A stretch of DNA of 52,407 nucleotides, taken from Synergistaceae bacterium (GTDB taxonomy: Bacteria > Synergistota > Synergistia > Synergistales > Synergistaceae). Positions 18,780-26,942 of the stretch are shown piece by piece; position 1 is the first letter of the stretch, and every line of letters begins with the position of its first letter. The DNA is taken from the NCBI GenBank assembly GCA_012728235.1, contig JAAYFL010000086.1:1-52407 (forward strand), written 5' to 3'. Under the pieces are notes generated by a model. The model saw only the letters and a list, made by a program, of their open reading frames with translations. It had not been told where the DNA came from and searched no databases. The position numbers and the translations under genes are program-made.

Positions 18780-19799
18780 ATGAAAATTCTTATAACAGGT
18801 GTCAACGGTTTTATAGGAACACACCTTATGGAAGGAATTCTTGCTACAACTAATTGGGAAGTACAGGGCTTTGATATTGCTTCGGACAACCTTAAGCCAT
18901 TTGAAAACAATCCTCGTTTCAAGTTTTTTAAAGGCGATATGTTTAAAGAAACAGAATGGCTTGAAGAACAAATTAAGACAGCGGATGTGGTTGTTCCTTT
19001 AGCAGGAATTGCAAAACCCGCCTATTATCTTGAAAAACCTCTCTGGACTTTTGAGGTTGATTTCGAACAAAATTTAAAGATTGTGAGACTTTGTGCTGAA
19101 CACAAAACAAGAATTATTTTCCCTTCAACATCAGAAGTATATGGAATGAGCGAAGACGGAGTTTTAAACGAAGATGAAAGCCCTCTTATTACAGGTCCAA
19201 TTGCAAAAATGCGTTGGATTTACAGCTGCAGCAAGCAAATGATGGATAGAATGATCTTTGCATATGGACAGGAGAAAGACCTTGACTTTTCTATTTTCAG
19301 ACCCTTTAACTGGGTGGGACCGCGACTGGATACCTTTCACGATGCAGAAGAAAGAAAAGCACGTTCTATTACGCAAATGATTTACGATATCCTTTTCAGA
19401 GGAGAAATATCTCTTGTAGATGGGGGAGAACAGCGCCGCAGTTTCACATGGATAGGAGACGGCATTGAAGGTCTCATAAATATAATCGAAAACAAAAACG
19501 GAAAAGCCAAGGGAGAAATATTCAATATAGGAAATCCCAATAATAATTACTCCATAAAAGAGCTCGCAGAGATGATTATAGAAGAAATGAAAGGCTTCCC
19601 TGTCTATAAAGACAAAGCGGCTGTCGCAAAACTTAATATAGTGCAAGCCGACAAATATTATGGAAAAACTTATGATGATTTAAAAAATCGCGTTCCCTCT
19701 GTAGAAAAAATGGAAAGACTGCTCGACTGGAAACCAAAAACCGAAATGAGCGAACTTCTTCGTAAAACTATCAGCTGGTATGCCGAAGGAGAAAAGTAA
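18780..19799 (+). CDS. arnA: ArnA decarboxylase domain as a separate protein (UDP-glucuronate C4-oxidative decarboxylase)
   Basis: The 339-residue extended short-chain dehydrogenase corresponds to the C-terminal half of enteric ArnA. The NAD-binding motif ITGVNGFIGTH opens the protein. The Ser/Thr and Tyr-Lys region appears as PSTSEVYGM and YSCSKQMMDRM, and the ArnA-like FRPFNWVGPRLD and the conserved RRSFTWIGDGIEGL follow. It oxidises UDP-glucuronate and decarboxylates it to UDP-4-keto-pentose, the ArnB substrate. AAAGGAA precedes the ATG. With ugd in the same operon, the cell can make UDP-Ara4N from UDP-glucose. Confidence 0.9.
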   Translation: MKILITGVNGFIGTHLMEGILATTNWEVQGFDIASDNLKPFENNPRFKFFKGDMFKETEWLEEQIKTADVVVPLAGIAKPAYYLEKPLWTFEVDFEQNLKIVRLCAEHKTRIIFPSTSEVYGMSEDGVLNEDESPLITGPIAKMRWIYSCSKQMMDRMIFAYGQEKDLDFSIFRPFNWVGPRLDTFHDAEERKARSITQMIYDILFRGEISLVDGGEQRRSFTWIGDGIEGLINIIENKNGKAKGEIFNIGNPNNNYSIKELAEMIIEEMKGFPVYKDKAAVAKLNIVQADKYYGKTYDDLKNRVPSVEKMERLLDWKPKTEMSELLRKTISWYAEGEK

Positions 19800-19801
19800 T
19801 A

Positions 19802-20686
19802 TTGAATAAACTTGCTATTAAGGTAGATATCGACACATTACGAGGCTACCGTGAAGGTATGCCCAATATGCTTAATTTATTTAAAAAACACTCTATTAGT
19901 GCTTCTATTTTCTTCTCTTTCGGGCCGGATAATTCCGGAAAAGCTATTAGGCGTATTTTCCGTAAGGGTTTTATATCAAAAATGCTTCGTACTAAAGCTC
20001 CCTCTACATATGGAATCAAAACGCTCCTATATGGAACCTTGCTTCCTGCTCCACTAATCGTGTCATCTGCGCCGGAAATCCTTATTAGAGCGATAAATGA
20101 AGGGCATGACTGTGGAATTCATGCTTGGGATCATGTCCTGGTACAAGATAAATTGAACGATATTTCAAAAGAACAATTTATTGCTCTTTTTGAAAGAAGT
20201 GCTAAATCGTTTGAAAAGTTATCGGGAGTTAAGCCCACCTGTTACGCTGCTCCGGGTTGGCAAGTCTCTGCTGCCTCCCTAAAAGCGGAGGAAGAGCTCG
20301 AATTAGATTACTGCAGTGATGCCAGAGGTGAATACCCATTTCTCCCTGTTTTTGAAGGAAAAGAATATAAGGTCCCACAGATACCGACAACCCTTCCAAC
20401 TATGGATGAAATTTACGGCTTGCCTGGTATCGATGACGAAACGATTCCATCATATTGGCTGGAAAGAATGGATAAAGAGTATAACGTTTTGACTGTACAC
20501 GCTGAAATGGAAGGGCTTTCAAAATTAAATGTCTTTGATAACTTCCTCACTATAGCAAAAAAACAGGGAGTTCTATTTTCTACTCTTAAAGAGTATGCCA
20601 AAAGTGCGAAGTTCAACCCTTGTAAAATAAAAAACGGAACCATGACCGGTAGAGCAGGAACTCTTGCCATACAGGAGGTAAAATAA
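19802..20686 (+). CDS. arnD: ArnD: 4-deoxy-4-formamido-L-arabinose-phosphoundecaprenol deformylase
   Basis: The 294-residue NodB-fold polysaccharide deacetylase homologue has the length and landmarks of ArnD: KVDIDTLRGYREGMPNML with the metal-binding aspartates, SASIFFSFGPDN, and CGIHAWDHVLVQD with the histidines. It removes the formyl group after transfer to undecaprenyl phosphate, making the pathway irreversible. The start codon is TTG at 19802, with AAGGAG 10 bases upstream inside the end of the preceding gene. The next gene starts directly at its stop. Confidence 0.92.
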   Translation: MNKLAIKVDIDTLRGYREGMPNMLNLFKKHSISASIFFSFGPDNSGKAIRRIFRKGFISKMLRTKAPSTYGIKTLLYGTLLPAPLIVSSAPEILIRAINEGHDCGIHAWDHVLVQDKLNDISKEQFIALFERSAKSFEKLSGVKPTCYAAPGWQVSAASLKAEEELELDYCSDARGEYPFLPVFEGKEYKVPQIPTTLPTMDEIYGLPGIDDETIPSYWLERMDKEYNVLTVHAEMEGLSKLNVFDNFLTIAKKQGVLFSTLKEYAKSAKFNPCKIKNGTMTGRAGTLAIQEVK

Positions 20687-21058
20687 ATGGATAAAATAAG
20701 TTTATTTTTAATCCTTTCTTCTGCCGTAACCAATGCACTGGGCAGCACCATAATGAAGTTTGCCTATGGTGGAAAGGATGGACTTGTTATTTCCGGATGG
20801 CTAGAGACTTTTTTAAAAATACTTTTGAACCCTTGGATTATATTGGGGCTCGGGATGTTTGGGGTCTCGTTTTTCTTTATGGCTGCAGCTCTCTCTCGAA
20901 CAGACCTTACTCTTGCTTATCCTATTATGTCTGCCGCGGTCTATATGCTCTTACTTATTACCGGTATTTTAATATTTAAAGAAAACATAACTTTTTTAAG
21001 AATCTTAGGAATGAGTTTTATTTTAATAGGGATAACCCTGCTAACAATAAAAAATTAA
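20687..21058 (+). CDS. ArnE/ArnF-like small EamA-type flippase subunit
   Basis: The 123-residue protein has four predicted TM helices of the EamA/EmrE small transporter fold and ends ILIGITLLTIKN, as in ArnE and ArnF. In enterobacteria ArnE and ArnF together flip undecaprenyl phosphate-Ara4N across the inner membrane. Only one such gene occurs here, so it may act as a homodimer, or a partner is elsewhere. It begins at the base after the arnD stop, behind an ideal AGGAGG. Confidence 0.85.
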   Translation: MDKISLFLILSSAVTNALGSTIMKFAYGGKDGLVISGWLETFLKILLNPWIILGLGMFGVSFFFMAAALSRTDLTLAYPIMSAAVYMLLLITGILIFKENITFLRILGMSFILIGITLLTIKN

Positions 21059-21076
21059 TGAGGAGTTGCTATTAAT

Positions 21077-22414
21077 ATGAAAATATGTGTAGTTGGAACC
21101 GGATATGTCGGACTTGTAACAGCCACTTGTTTTGCTGAAAAAGGCAACGAAGTCTGTTGTATAGACATAGAAGAAAGTAAAATAGCAAAATTAAAAAAGG
21201 GTATAAGCCCTATTTATGAGCCTGGCCTCGAAGAGCTTGTTAAAAGCAACTCCGCTGCCGGCAGATTGTCCTTTTCTACGGACATTACAGTTGGACTTAA
21301 AGACGCCAAACTCTGCTTCATTGCTGTTGGTACGCCTCAAGGCAGTGACGGTTGCGCAGATTTAAATCAAGTAACGACAGCCCTTGACGAAATTGTATCT
21401 AATATCAACCACTCCTGCTTCATTGTTGTAAAGTCAACTGTCCCTGTAGGAACAGGAACGCTACTTTGTAAAAGAATTAAAGCTCTTGTATATGAACGAA
21501 ATATTGACATAAATCTTGAGGTTCTCTCAAACCCGGAATTTCTAAGAGAAGGAGTCGCGATAGAGGATTGTTTAAGCCCAGATCGCGTTGTAATAGGTGC
21601 GTCCTCAGATGAAGCTATAGCAATTATGAAAGAGCTCTATAAACCCTTCGCAACGGAAGATCGCATCTTTATAATGGACCCCCTTTCTGCAGAAATAACA
21701 AAATATGCTGCAAACACTATGTTGGCAGCACGAATTAGTTTTATGAACGAAATAGCAGGCCTTTGTGACAAAGTTGGAGCAGATGTTGTCGCAGTAAAAG
21801 AGGGCATAGCATCTGATAAAAGAATCGGCAAATATTTTCTTAATGCGGGCTGTGGATATGGTGGCTCATGCTTCCCTAAGGATGTAAAAGCACTTTATCA
21901 CGTCGGAGAGAGCCAGGGATTGGACATGACTCTTTCCACTGCTATAGACAAAGTAAATCGTAAACAGAAAGAAATCTTACACATAATGATAAGAGAGCGT
22001 TTTGGCAATGACTTGGAAGGGCTGAAAATTGCAGTCTTAGGACTTGCATTTAAGCCTCATACCGATGACATGCGTGAGGCTCCCTCTATAACTCTTATAA
22101 GAGGTCTTCTTAACTGTGGGGCCGCTGTTTACGCCTATGACCCTGTCGCCATGACTTCTGAAAATAAGAATTGGCTTTCCTCTGATGTAAATTATGGAGA
22201 AGGAATTGAAGAAATTCTTAAAGACGCTGACTGTGCGGTTCTGGTAACTGAGTGGCCTGAATTTAAAGAGATTAATTGGGGAAAAAATGCGCCTCTAATG
22301 AAAAATAAAATTCTATTTGACGGACGTAATATATATGATCCACAAACAATGGAAGATCTGGGCTTTGAGTACTACTGCATAGGCAGGAGCAACCGTCCAA
22401 CTAAACTAAAATAA
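21077..22414 (+). CDS. ugd: UDP-glucose 6-dehydrogenase
   Basis: The 445-residue enzyme oxidises UDP-glucose to UDP-glucuronate with 2 NAD. The N-terminal Rossmann motif is VVGTGYVGLVTA, the central domain carries NPEFLREG, and the catalytic cysteine is in GCGYGGSCFPKD. The UDP-binding C-terminal domain follows (LGLAFKPHTDDMREAPS). GAGGAG precedes the ATG. As last gene of the arn operon it supplies the precursor for the ArnA decarboxylase, so the cluster is self-sufficient from UDP-glucose. It could also feed capsule synthesis, but no capsule genes are nearby. Confidence 0.96.
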   Translation: MKICVVGTGYVGLVTATCFAEKGNEVCCIDIEESKIAKLKKGISPIYEPGLEELVKSNSAAGRLSFSTDITVGLKDAKLCFIAVGTPQGSDGCADLNQVTTALDEIVSNINHSCFIVVKSTVPVGTGTLLCKRIKALVYERNIDINLEVLSNPEFLREGVAIEDCLSPDRVVIGASSDEAIAIMKELYKPFATEDRIFIMDPLSAEITKYAANTMLAARISFMNEIAGLCDKVGADVVAVKEGIASDKRIGKYFLNAGCGYGGSCFPKDVKALYHVGESQGLDMTLSTAIDKVNRKQKEILHIMIRERFGNDLEGLKIAVLGLAFKPHTDDMREAPSITLIRGLLNCGAAVYAYDPVAMTSENKNWLSSDVNYGEGIEEILKDADCAVLVTEWPEFKEINWGKNAPLMKNKILFDGRNIYDPQTMEDLGFEYYCIGRSNRPTKLK

Positions 22415-22419
22415 AATAA

Positions 22420-22462
22420 AAAGAAACGGGCCGGATTAAAAATCCGGCCCGTTTCTTTTAGA
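22420..22462. terminator. Bidirectional terminator between ugd and speB
   Basis: An 18-bp perfect stem (22420-22437 with 22441-22458) with a 3-base loop carries AAAGAAA on one side and TTTCTTT on the other. It can terminate both the arn operon and the convergent spe operon. Confidence 0.92.
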
Positions 22463-22466
22463 AATT

Positions 22467-23321
22467 TCAAAGTATGGATAGTATAAGTTCACGGATAACC
22501 TTACATGCGGTCACCGTTGAAACTCCACTAGAGTCATAGTGAGGAGAAAGTTCATTTATATCGCAGCCGACAATATTTAATTTCCCAACTTTGTGGACAG
22601 CTCTTATTAAATCATCAAAAGAAACTCCCCCTGGCTCCGGAGTCCCAGTTCCAGAAAAAACAGACGGGTCTAAAACGTCTAAGTCTATAGTTAAATAAAC
22701 AGGCTTATCCTCAAGAGAGGCTATAACGTTATCAATGGTGGCTAAATCATATTTTCTCTGTATAACGTTTTTCTCCGCCCATATATCTTCATCTTTTGTC
22801 ATAGAACGTATTCCAAATTGAAAGATTTTTCCGTCATTCAGCAATTCAAAACAACGCCTTATAACCGTAGCATGAGAAAGGGTTTCTCCAATATAATCAT
22901 CACGCAAATCAGCATGAGCATCAAAATGAACCATGTTTAAATTGGGATATTTTTTGACCACTGCTCTTACCGAACCAAGGGTCACAAGATGCTCTCCACC
23001 CATCATTAAAGGAATTTTATTATCTGATATAATTTTTTGCGACATTTCTTCAATTTGTGATAGCACTTTTTTTGTATTTCCCATTGGGAATTCCAAATCT
23101 CCTGCATCGAAAACAGGTACATCTTCAAGATCTTTTTTAAGATTTGGAGAGTAAGTTTCTATACCAAAAGATTCGGCTCGTATTGCAGTAGGAGCAAATC
23201 TAGAACCAGGTCTATAGCTTGAAGTGCCATCAAATGGAGCTCCAAATAAAACAAGCTTTGATTCATCATAACTATTTTCACAAGCCATGAAAGGCAAAAA
23301 GTTTCTATTCAACTGCGACAC
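22467..23321 (-). CDS. speB: Agmatinase (ureohydrolase)
   Basis: The 284-residue binuclear manganese ureohydrolase hydrolyses agmatine to putrescine and urea. The metal ligands are visible in GGEHLVTLGS, VHFDAHADLRDDY and TIDLDVLDPSVFSGTGTPEPGG. It is the last gene of speD-speA-speE-speB and overlaps speE by 17 bases. Arginase and formiminoglutamase share the fold; the arginine decarboxylase in the same operon favours agmatinase. Confidence 0.92.
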   Translation of the reverse strand: MSQLNRNFLPFMACENSYDESKLVLFGAPFDGTSSYRPGSRFAPTAIRAESFGIETYSPNLKKDLEDVPVFDAGDLEFPMGNTKKVLSQIEEMSQKIISDNKIPLMMGGEHLVTLGSVRAVVKKYPNLNMVHFDAHADLRDDYIGETLSHATVIRRCFELLNDGKIFQFGIRSMTKDEDIWAEKNVIQRKYDLATIDNVIASLEDKPVYLTIDLDVLDPSVFSGTGTPEPGGVSFDDLIRAVHKVGKLNIVGCDINELSPHYDSSGVSTVTACKVIRELILSIL

Positions 23322-24162
23322 TCTCCAACAGTTCTTTTACATAATTTGGGAGAGCAAAGCAGCCTAAGTGCAAGTCAGTGTTATAGTATTTTGTTTTTAA
23401 ATTAAAATCATGCCACACAATTGGATTAAAATCTTTAATAGGATCTTTCTTCTTTGAGGCAAAACCAAACAACCAATGACCGGAAGGGTATGTTGGAATA
23501 TGCGCTTGATACACACGGGCTATCGGGAAGAAATCTCTTATTTTCTTGTGAGCGCTCTTCATTGAACGAGCAAAATCAGTATAGTATGGACATTCATGCT
23601 GATTCACAAGAATTCCATCTTCTGTGAGGGCCTTAAAACAGTTGCCATAAAATTCTTTCGTAAAAAGACCCTCTCCAGGACCAAAAGGGTCCGTACTATC
23701 TACAATTATAAGATCATATTTCTCAACTTTATTGCGGACAAACTTCAACCCATCTTCGTAAAAAAGAGTAACTCTCGGGTCCGACAATTTTGAGGCAGTT
23801 TGCGGAATATATTTGACACAAGCATCCACAACCATCTTGTCAATCTCGACCATGTCTATGCTTTTTATTGAGGGATATCGAGTAAGTTCGCGCACCGTAC
23901 CACCATCGCCACCGCCTATAACGAGCACGTTATTTATATTTGGGTTCGTGGCCAAAGGCACGTGAACAATCATATCGTGGTATATGAATTCATCTTTCTC
24001 CGTCAGCATCATTAAACCATCAAGAGTTAAAAATCTTCCAAATTCTTCAGAATCGAATATATCTATCCTTTGAAATTCGCTTTTCTCCGAATAGATTTGC
24101 TTATTGACCCGGATTGAGAATTTTATATCATCTGTGTGATTTTCTGTATACCAAAGTTCCAT
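23305..24162 (-). CDS. speE: Spermidine synthase (polyamine aminopropyltransferase)
   Basis: The 285-residue enzyme transfers the aminopropyl group of decarboxylated SAM to putrescine. The family motif VIGGGDGGTVRELTRYPS is present, followed by the MVEID segment and the catalytic aspartate region IIVDSTDPFGPGEGLF. It starts 2 bases after the speA stop and overlaps speB, so translation is coupled. With SpeD and SpeA/SpeB it completes arginine to spermidine. Confidence 0.95.
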   Translation of the reverse strand: MELWYTENHTDDIKFSIRVNKQIYSEKSEFQRIDIFDSEEFGRFLTLDGLMMLTEKDEFIYHDMIVHVPLATNPNINNVLVIGGGDGGTVRELTRYPSIKSIDMVEIDKMVVDACVKYIPQTASKLSDPRVTLFYEDGLKFVRNKVEKYDLIIVDSTDPFGPGEGLFTKEFYGNCFKALTEDGILVNQHECPYYTDFARSMKSAHKKIRDFFPIARVYQAHIPTYPSGHWLFGFASKKKDPIKDFNPIVWHDFNLKTKYYNTDLHLGCFALPNYVKELLESVAVE

Positions 24163-24164
24163 CT

Positions 24165-25610
24165 CTATTCCTCCAAAGTTTCAATATTCTTCATAGTAAT
24201 ATCTCTAGTCCCCATCATTGCACAACCTTTTTCTTTAGCATATCGCACATACTCTATTATTTCATTTGTAATGAGTTCTCCGGGAGCTAGAATTGGAATT
24301 CCGGGAGGATACGCCATAATAAGTTCTGCACTGACACGCCCTGCACACTTCTCTATAGGAAACGTGCGCTTTGCGGCATAAAACGCTTTCTGTGGAGAAG
24401 TAACTAAAATTGGCTCAATATATTCATGCTCCAACATATTCATAGGTTTTTTTCTAAAGCGACGGTAAATTTCAGAGAGAGCTCCCAATAGTCGCTCTAT
24501 CTCCAACTCTCGATCGCCCACTGATATTATCGCCAAAATATTCCCTATGTCACCAAATTCTATTTGTATCCCAAATTCATCGCGAAGAAGATCATAGACT
24601 TCAATTCCAGCCAACCCCATCGCTCGTGTGTGAATGCTTAATTTCGTTTTATCAAATGCAAAAGCTGTATCACCATTAATTATTTCGCTGCTAAAAGCTT
24701 TAAACCCGCCAATTTTATTTATTTCAGCTCTTGCATATTCAGCAAAGGCACTTACTTTTTTAAATATTTCTTTTCCATTTAAAAAGAGATTTTTTCTTGC
24801 AATATCAAGAGAAATCATCAAAAGATAGCTTCCGCTTGTGGTCTGAGTTAGATTAATAGTCTGTCTCATAGCTTCAGCATCAACCTTGTCTCCAATAAGC
24901 AACATGGAGCTTTGGGTTAAAGAACCTCCGGTTTTATGGACGCTTATTGCAGAAATATCGGCTCCGGCATCCATGGCAGATAAAGGCATATCTTCTCCAA
25001 AATAAAAATGGGTGCCATGCGCCTCATCCACTATAACCAACATTCCTGCAGAGTGTGCTACTTTTACTATCTCTTTGAGGTTGCTACAAACTCCATAATA
25101 TGTCGGATTATTTACAAAAACTGCTTTGGCACTTGGATTTTCTCTAATTGCATTTTTAATATCTTCTACCGACATCCCCAAACTGATACCAAGTTCAGGG
25201 TTAACCCCGGGATTTATATACACTGGTTCGGCACCACATATCACCATCGCATTAATAACACTTTTATGAACATTGCGAGGTAATATAATTTTATCGCCTT
25301 TTCCACAGCAATAAAATATCATGTTTTGCACCGCTGCGGTCGTTCCGTTTAACATAAAAAACGCATGTTCGGCTCTGAAAGCTTCCGCCGCTAATTCTTC
25401 CGCTCGTCGAATAGCTCCTGTAGGATGAGTAAGATTATCAAGAGGTTTGCTGGAATTGAGATCCATTGAGACGCACTGTTTGCCAAAAGCATCAATTAGC
25501 GCCTTATGTCCTTTGCCCTGCTTATGTCCCGGCACATCGAAAGAAACGATCCTATTCTCTATATATTGCCTTACAGCGTCATATATAGGCGTCTCTTCTT
25601 GTTTACTCAT
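24165..25610 (-). CDS. speA: PLP-dependent arginine decarboxylase (fold type I, Orn/Lys/Arg decarboxylase family)
   Basis: The 481-residue enzyme belongs to the short, single-domain members of the fold type I amino acid decarboxylases. The PLP lysine is in SVHKTGGSLTQSS, preceded by VDEAHGTHFYFG with the PLP-binding aspartate, and the C-terminal part carries YPPGIPILAPGE. The operon with agmatinase points to arginine as substrate; lysine or ornithine cannot be excluded from sequence. The start is the ATG at 25610, which overlaps the speD stop by 8 bases (ATGAGTAA); a TTG at 25628 is an alternative. Confidence 0.88.
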   Translation of the reverse strand: MSKQEETPIYDAVRQYIENRIVSFDVPGHKQGKGHKALIDAFGKQCVSMDLNSSKPLDNLTHPTGAIRRAEELAAEAFRAEHAFFMLNGTTAAVQNMIFYCCGKGDKIILPRNVHKSVINAMVICGAEPVYINPGVNPELGISLGMSVEDIKNAIRENPSAKAVFVNNPTYYGVCSNLKEIVKVAHSAGMLVIVDEAHGTHFYFGEDMPLSAMDAGADISAISVHKTGGSLTQSSMLLIGDKVDAEAMRQTINLTQTTSGSYLLMISLDIARKNLFLNGKEIFKKVSAFAEYARAEINKIGGFKAFSSEIINGDTAFAFDKTKLSIHTRAMGLAGIEVYDLLRDEFGIQIEFGDIGNILAIISVGDRELEIERLLGALSEIYRRFRKKPMNMLEHEYIEPILVTSPQKAFYAAKRTFPIEKCAGRVSAELIMAYPPGIPILAPGELITNEIIEYVRYAKEKGCAMMGTRDITMKNIETLEE

Positions 25611-26421
25611 ATATGTTTTGACCGGCAAAAATCTCTATCATTTCTCTACGAAGCATTTCTGTAATTTTAAGACGTTCTTTCGGACCGAACTCATGAACAT
25701 CATTATTAAACAAATAATTTTGTAGAGAAAGTTCTTTTATTAACATATTTGTATGAAAAACATTTATTTGATAAACATTAGTGTCTTGTGCATCATATTT
25801 TGCCAGAGTATTAGGATCTATAAAATCTTGGATTGAAGTTATTTTATGATCAATAAAGCATTTGCGGCCCCCCATTTCACGAGTAAATCCGCGAACACGA
25901 TAATCTATTGTTATGATGTCAGAATCAAAACTTCCTATTAGATAGTCTAGCGTGCGCAAAGGAGATATTTTCCCGCATGTCGACACGTCAATATCAACTC
26001 TAAAGGTTGAAATGTCTTGATTGGGATGGAACTCAGGGTATGTGTGTACAGTAAGGTGGCTTTTATCAAGATGTCCGCAAACAGTCTCCCTTTTGGAAAG
26101 AACATCATAGCCGCCATTACATGATTCATCTAAATCTTTTTCATTAACGGGCATTTCTGCGATAAGAACGGTAACACTTGCTCCCTGCGGCTCATAATTT
26201 TGTTTTGATATATTAAGAACATGAGCGCCTATCATAGAAGTAACATCGCAAAGTATCTTGGTTAAGCGCTCTGCGTTATATTGTTCATTTATATAAGCAA
26301 CATACTCATTTTTGGCCCTTTCTGTTTTTGCGTAGCAAACATCATAAATATTAAAACTTAATGTTTTTGTAAGGTTATTAAACCCGTATAACTTAATTTT
26401 TTCATTAATTAATTCTGACAT
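25603..26421 (-). CDS. speD: S-adenosylmethionine decarboxylase proenzyme
   Basis: The 272-residue proenzyme has the length of the E. coli-type SpeD rather than the short Gram-positive/archaeal type. Self-cleavage at the serine in DKSHLTVHTYPE would create the pyruvoyl cofactor, and the CGHLD and DVSTCGKISPL regions are conserved. It makes decarboxylated SAM for spermidine synthase. AAAGGAG is 6 bases before the ATG. It is the first gene of the spe operon, directly behind a terminator hairpin and an upstream structured RNA. Confidence 0.94.
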   Translation of the reverse strand: MSELINEKIKLYGFNNLTKTLSFNIYDVCYAKTERAKNEYVAYINEQYNAERLTKILCDVTSMIGAHVLNISKQNYEPQGASVTVLIAEMPVNEKDLDESCNGGYDVLSKRETVCGHLDKSHLTVHTYPEFHPNQDISTFRVDIDVSTCGKISPLRTLDYLIGSFDSDIITIDYRVRGFTREMGGRKCFIDHKITSIQDFIDPNTLAKYDAQDTNVYQINVFHTNMLIKELSLQNYLFNNDVHEFGPKERLKITEMLRREMIEIFAGQNIYE

Positions 26422-26461
26422 TTTGGTCTCCTTTCTAAACAGCTTCCTCCTGTATTGTACG

Positions 26462-26508
26462 AAAAAACAACCACTTGTAACTACATACTAGCAGTCACAA
26501 GTGGTTGT
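26462..26508 (-). terminator. Terminator hairpin 40 bases upstream of speD
   Basis: A perfect 12-bp stem on the minus strand (26508-26497 with 26478-26467), an 18-base loop and six Ts (26467-26462) form a textbook intrinsic terminator. It lies between the structured RNA and the speD ribosome binding site. It either ends the structured RNA or acts as an attenuator of the spe operon. Confidence 0.85.
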
Positions 26509-26579
26509 ACTTGATTATGATCTCTACGTTATTTGTTTAATGTTTTAGCAAATATAGGTAGTTTATTTGAGCCTATACA

Positions 26580-26850
26580 GTAATAAATTACTTTTACTGC
26601 TCATGTCGACCATTCACAAGTACTACAACTTATGAACACAACTTCCGCGGATTCTTCCCGCTGTAAAATTTGAGCTTTCGCTCATCAACACGATATCACA
26701 ATCGCTAGTTCGGCATTTGACCGGGCTGTCCGTATGCCCTTACTTCACCGTTTATACGGGTTAGGTCAATAAAACTAAATGCATAAAATAGTTTGTGATG
26801 ATAGGCTGAAAAAACTATATTAACTAACTCATACTATCACAGTGTGTTTT
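26580..26850 (-). ncRNA. Structured RNA of uncertain class (decayed group II intron domain I, or spe operon leader)
   Basis: This coding-free segment is GC-richer than its flanks and packed with complementary arms. On the minus strand TTGACC (26769-26764) pairs with GGTCAA (26722-26717). Inside it, CCGTAT (26759-26754) pairs with ATACGG (26735-26730). Next come a GNRA hairpin, TGAGC-GAAA-GCTCA (26684-26671), a GCGG/CCGC hairpin (26661-26647), and a 9-bp stem TTCATAAGT/ACTTGTGAA (26636-26613). The motif order recalls domain I of bacterial group II introns, including an EBS1-like terminal stem. I see no domain V, no clear GUGYG 5' end and no reverse transcriptase. A regulatory leader of speDAEB is the alternative. 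That it is a structured RNA is fairly firm; its identity is not. Confidence 0.5.
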
Positions 26851-26866
26851 TAACACATATAAAGAA

Positions 26867-26896
26867 AATATACAAGTGAAACTTACATAATTTCAA
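26867..26896 (-). promoter_or_regulatory. Candidate promoter for the structured RNA / spe leader
   Basis: On the minus strand TTGAAA (26896-26891) and TATATT (26872-26867) are 18 bases apart, placing a start near 26860, just upstream of the structured region. Confidence 0.4.
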
Positions 26897-26942
26897 AACT
26901 TATAAAATACAGAGCAAAGATATTTCTTGTTAAGGGTCTTGT

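Noticed and set aside
26671-26690. Hammerhead-like TGATGAGC...GAAA pattern on the minus strand
   Set aside because: The GAAA is the tetraloop of a GAGC/GCTC hairpin, and the required GAAAC after stem II and the cleavage-site helices are absent.
26580-26860. RNase P RNA, tmRNA, 6S or SRP RNA in the speD upstream region
   Set aside because: None of the expected invariant segments, such as GAGGAAAGTCC of RNase P or a GTTCGA T-loop with CCA end of tmRNA, could be found on either strand.
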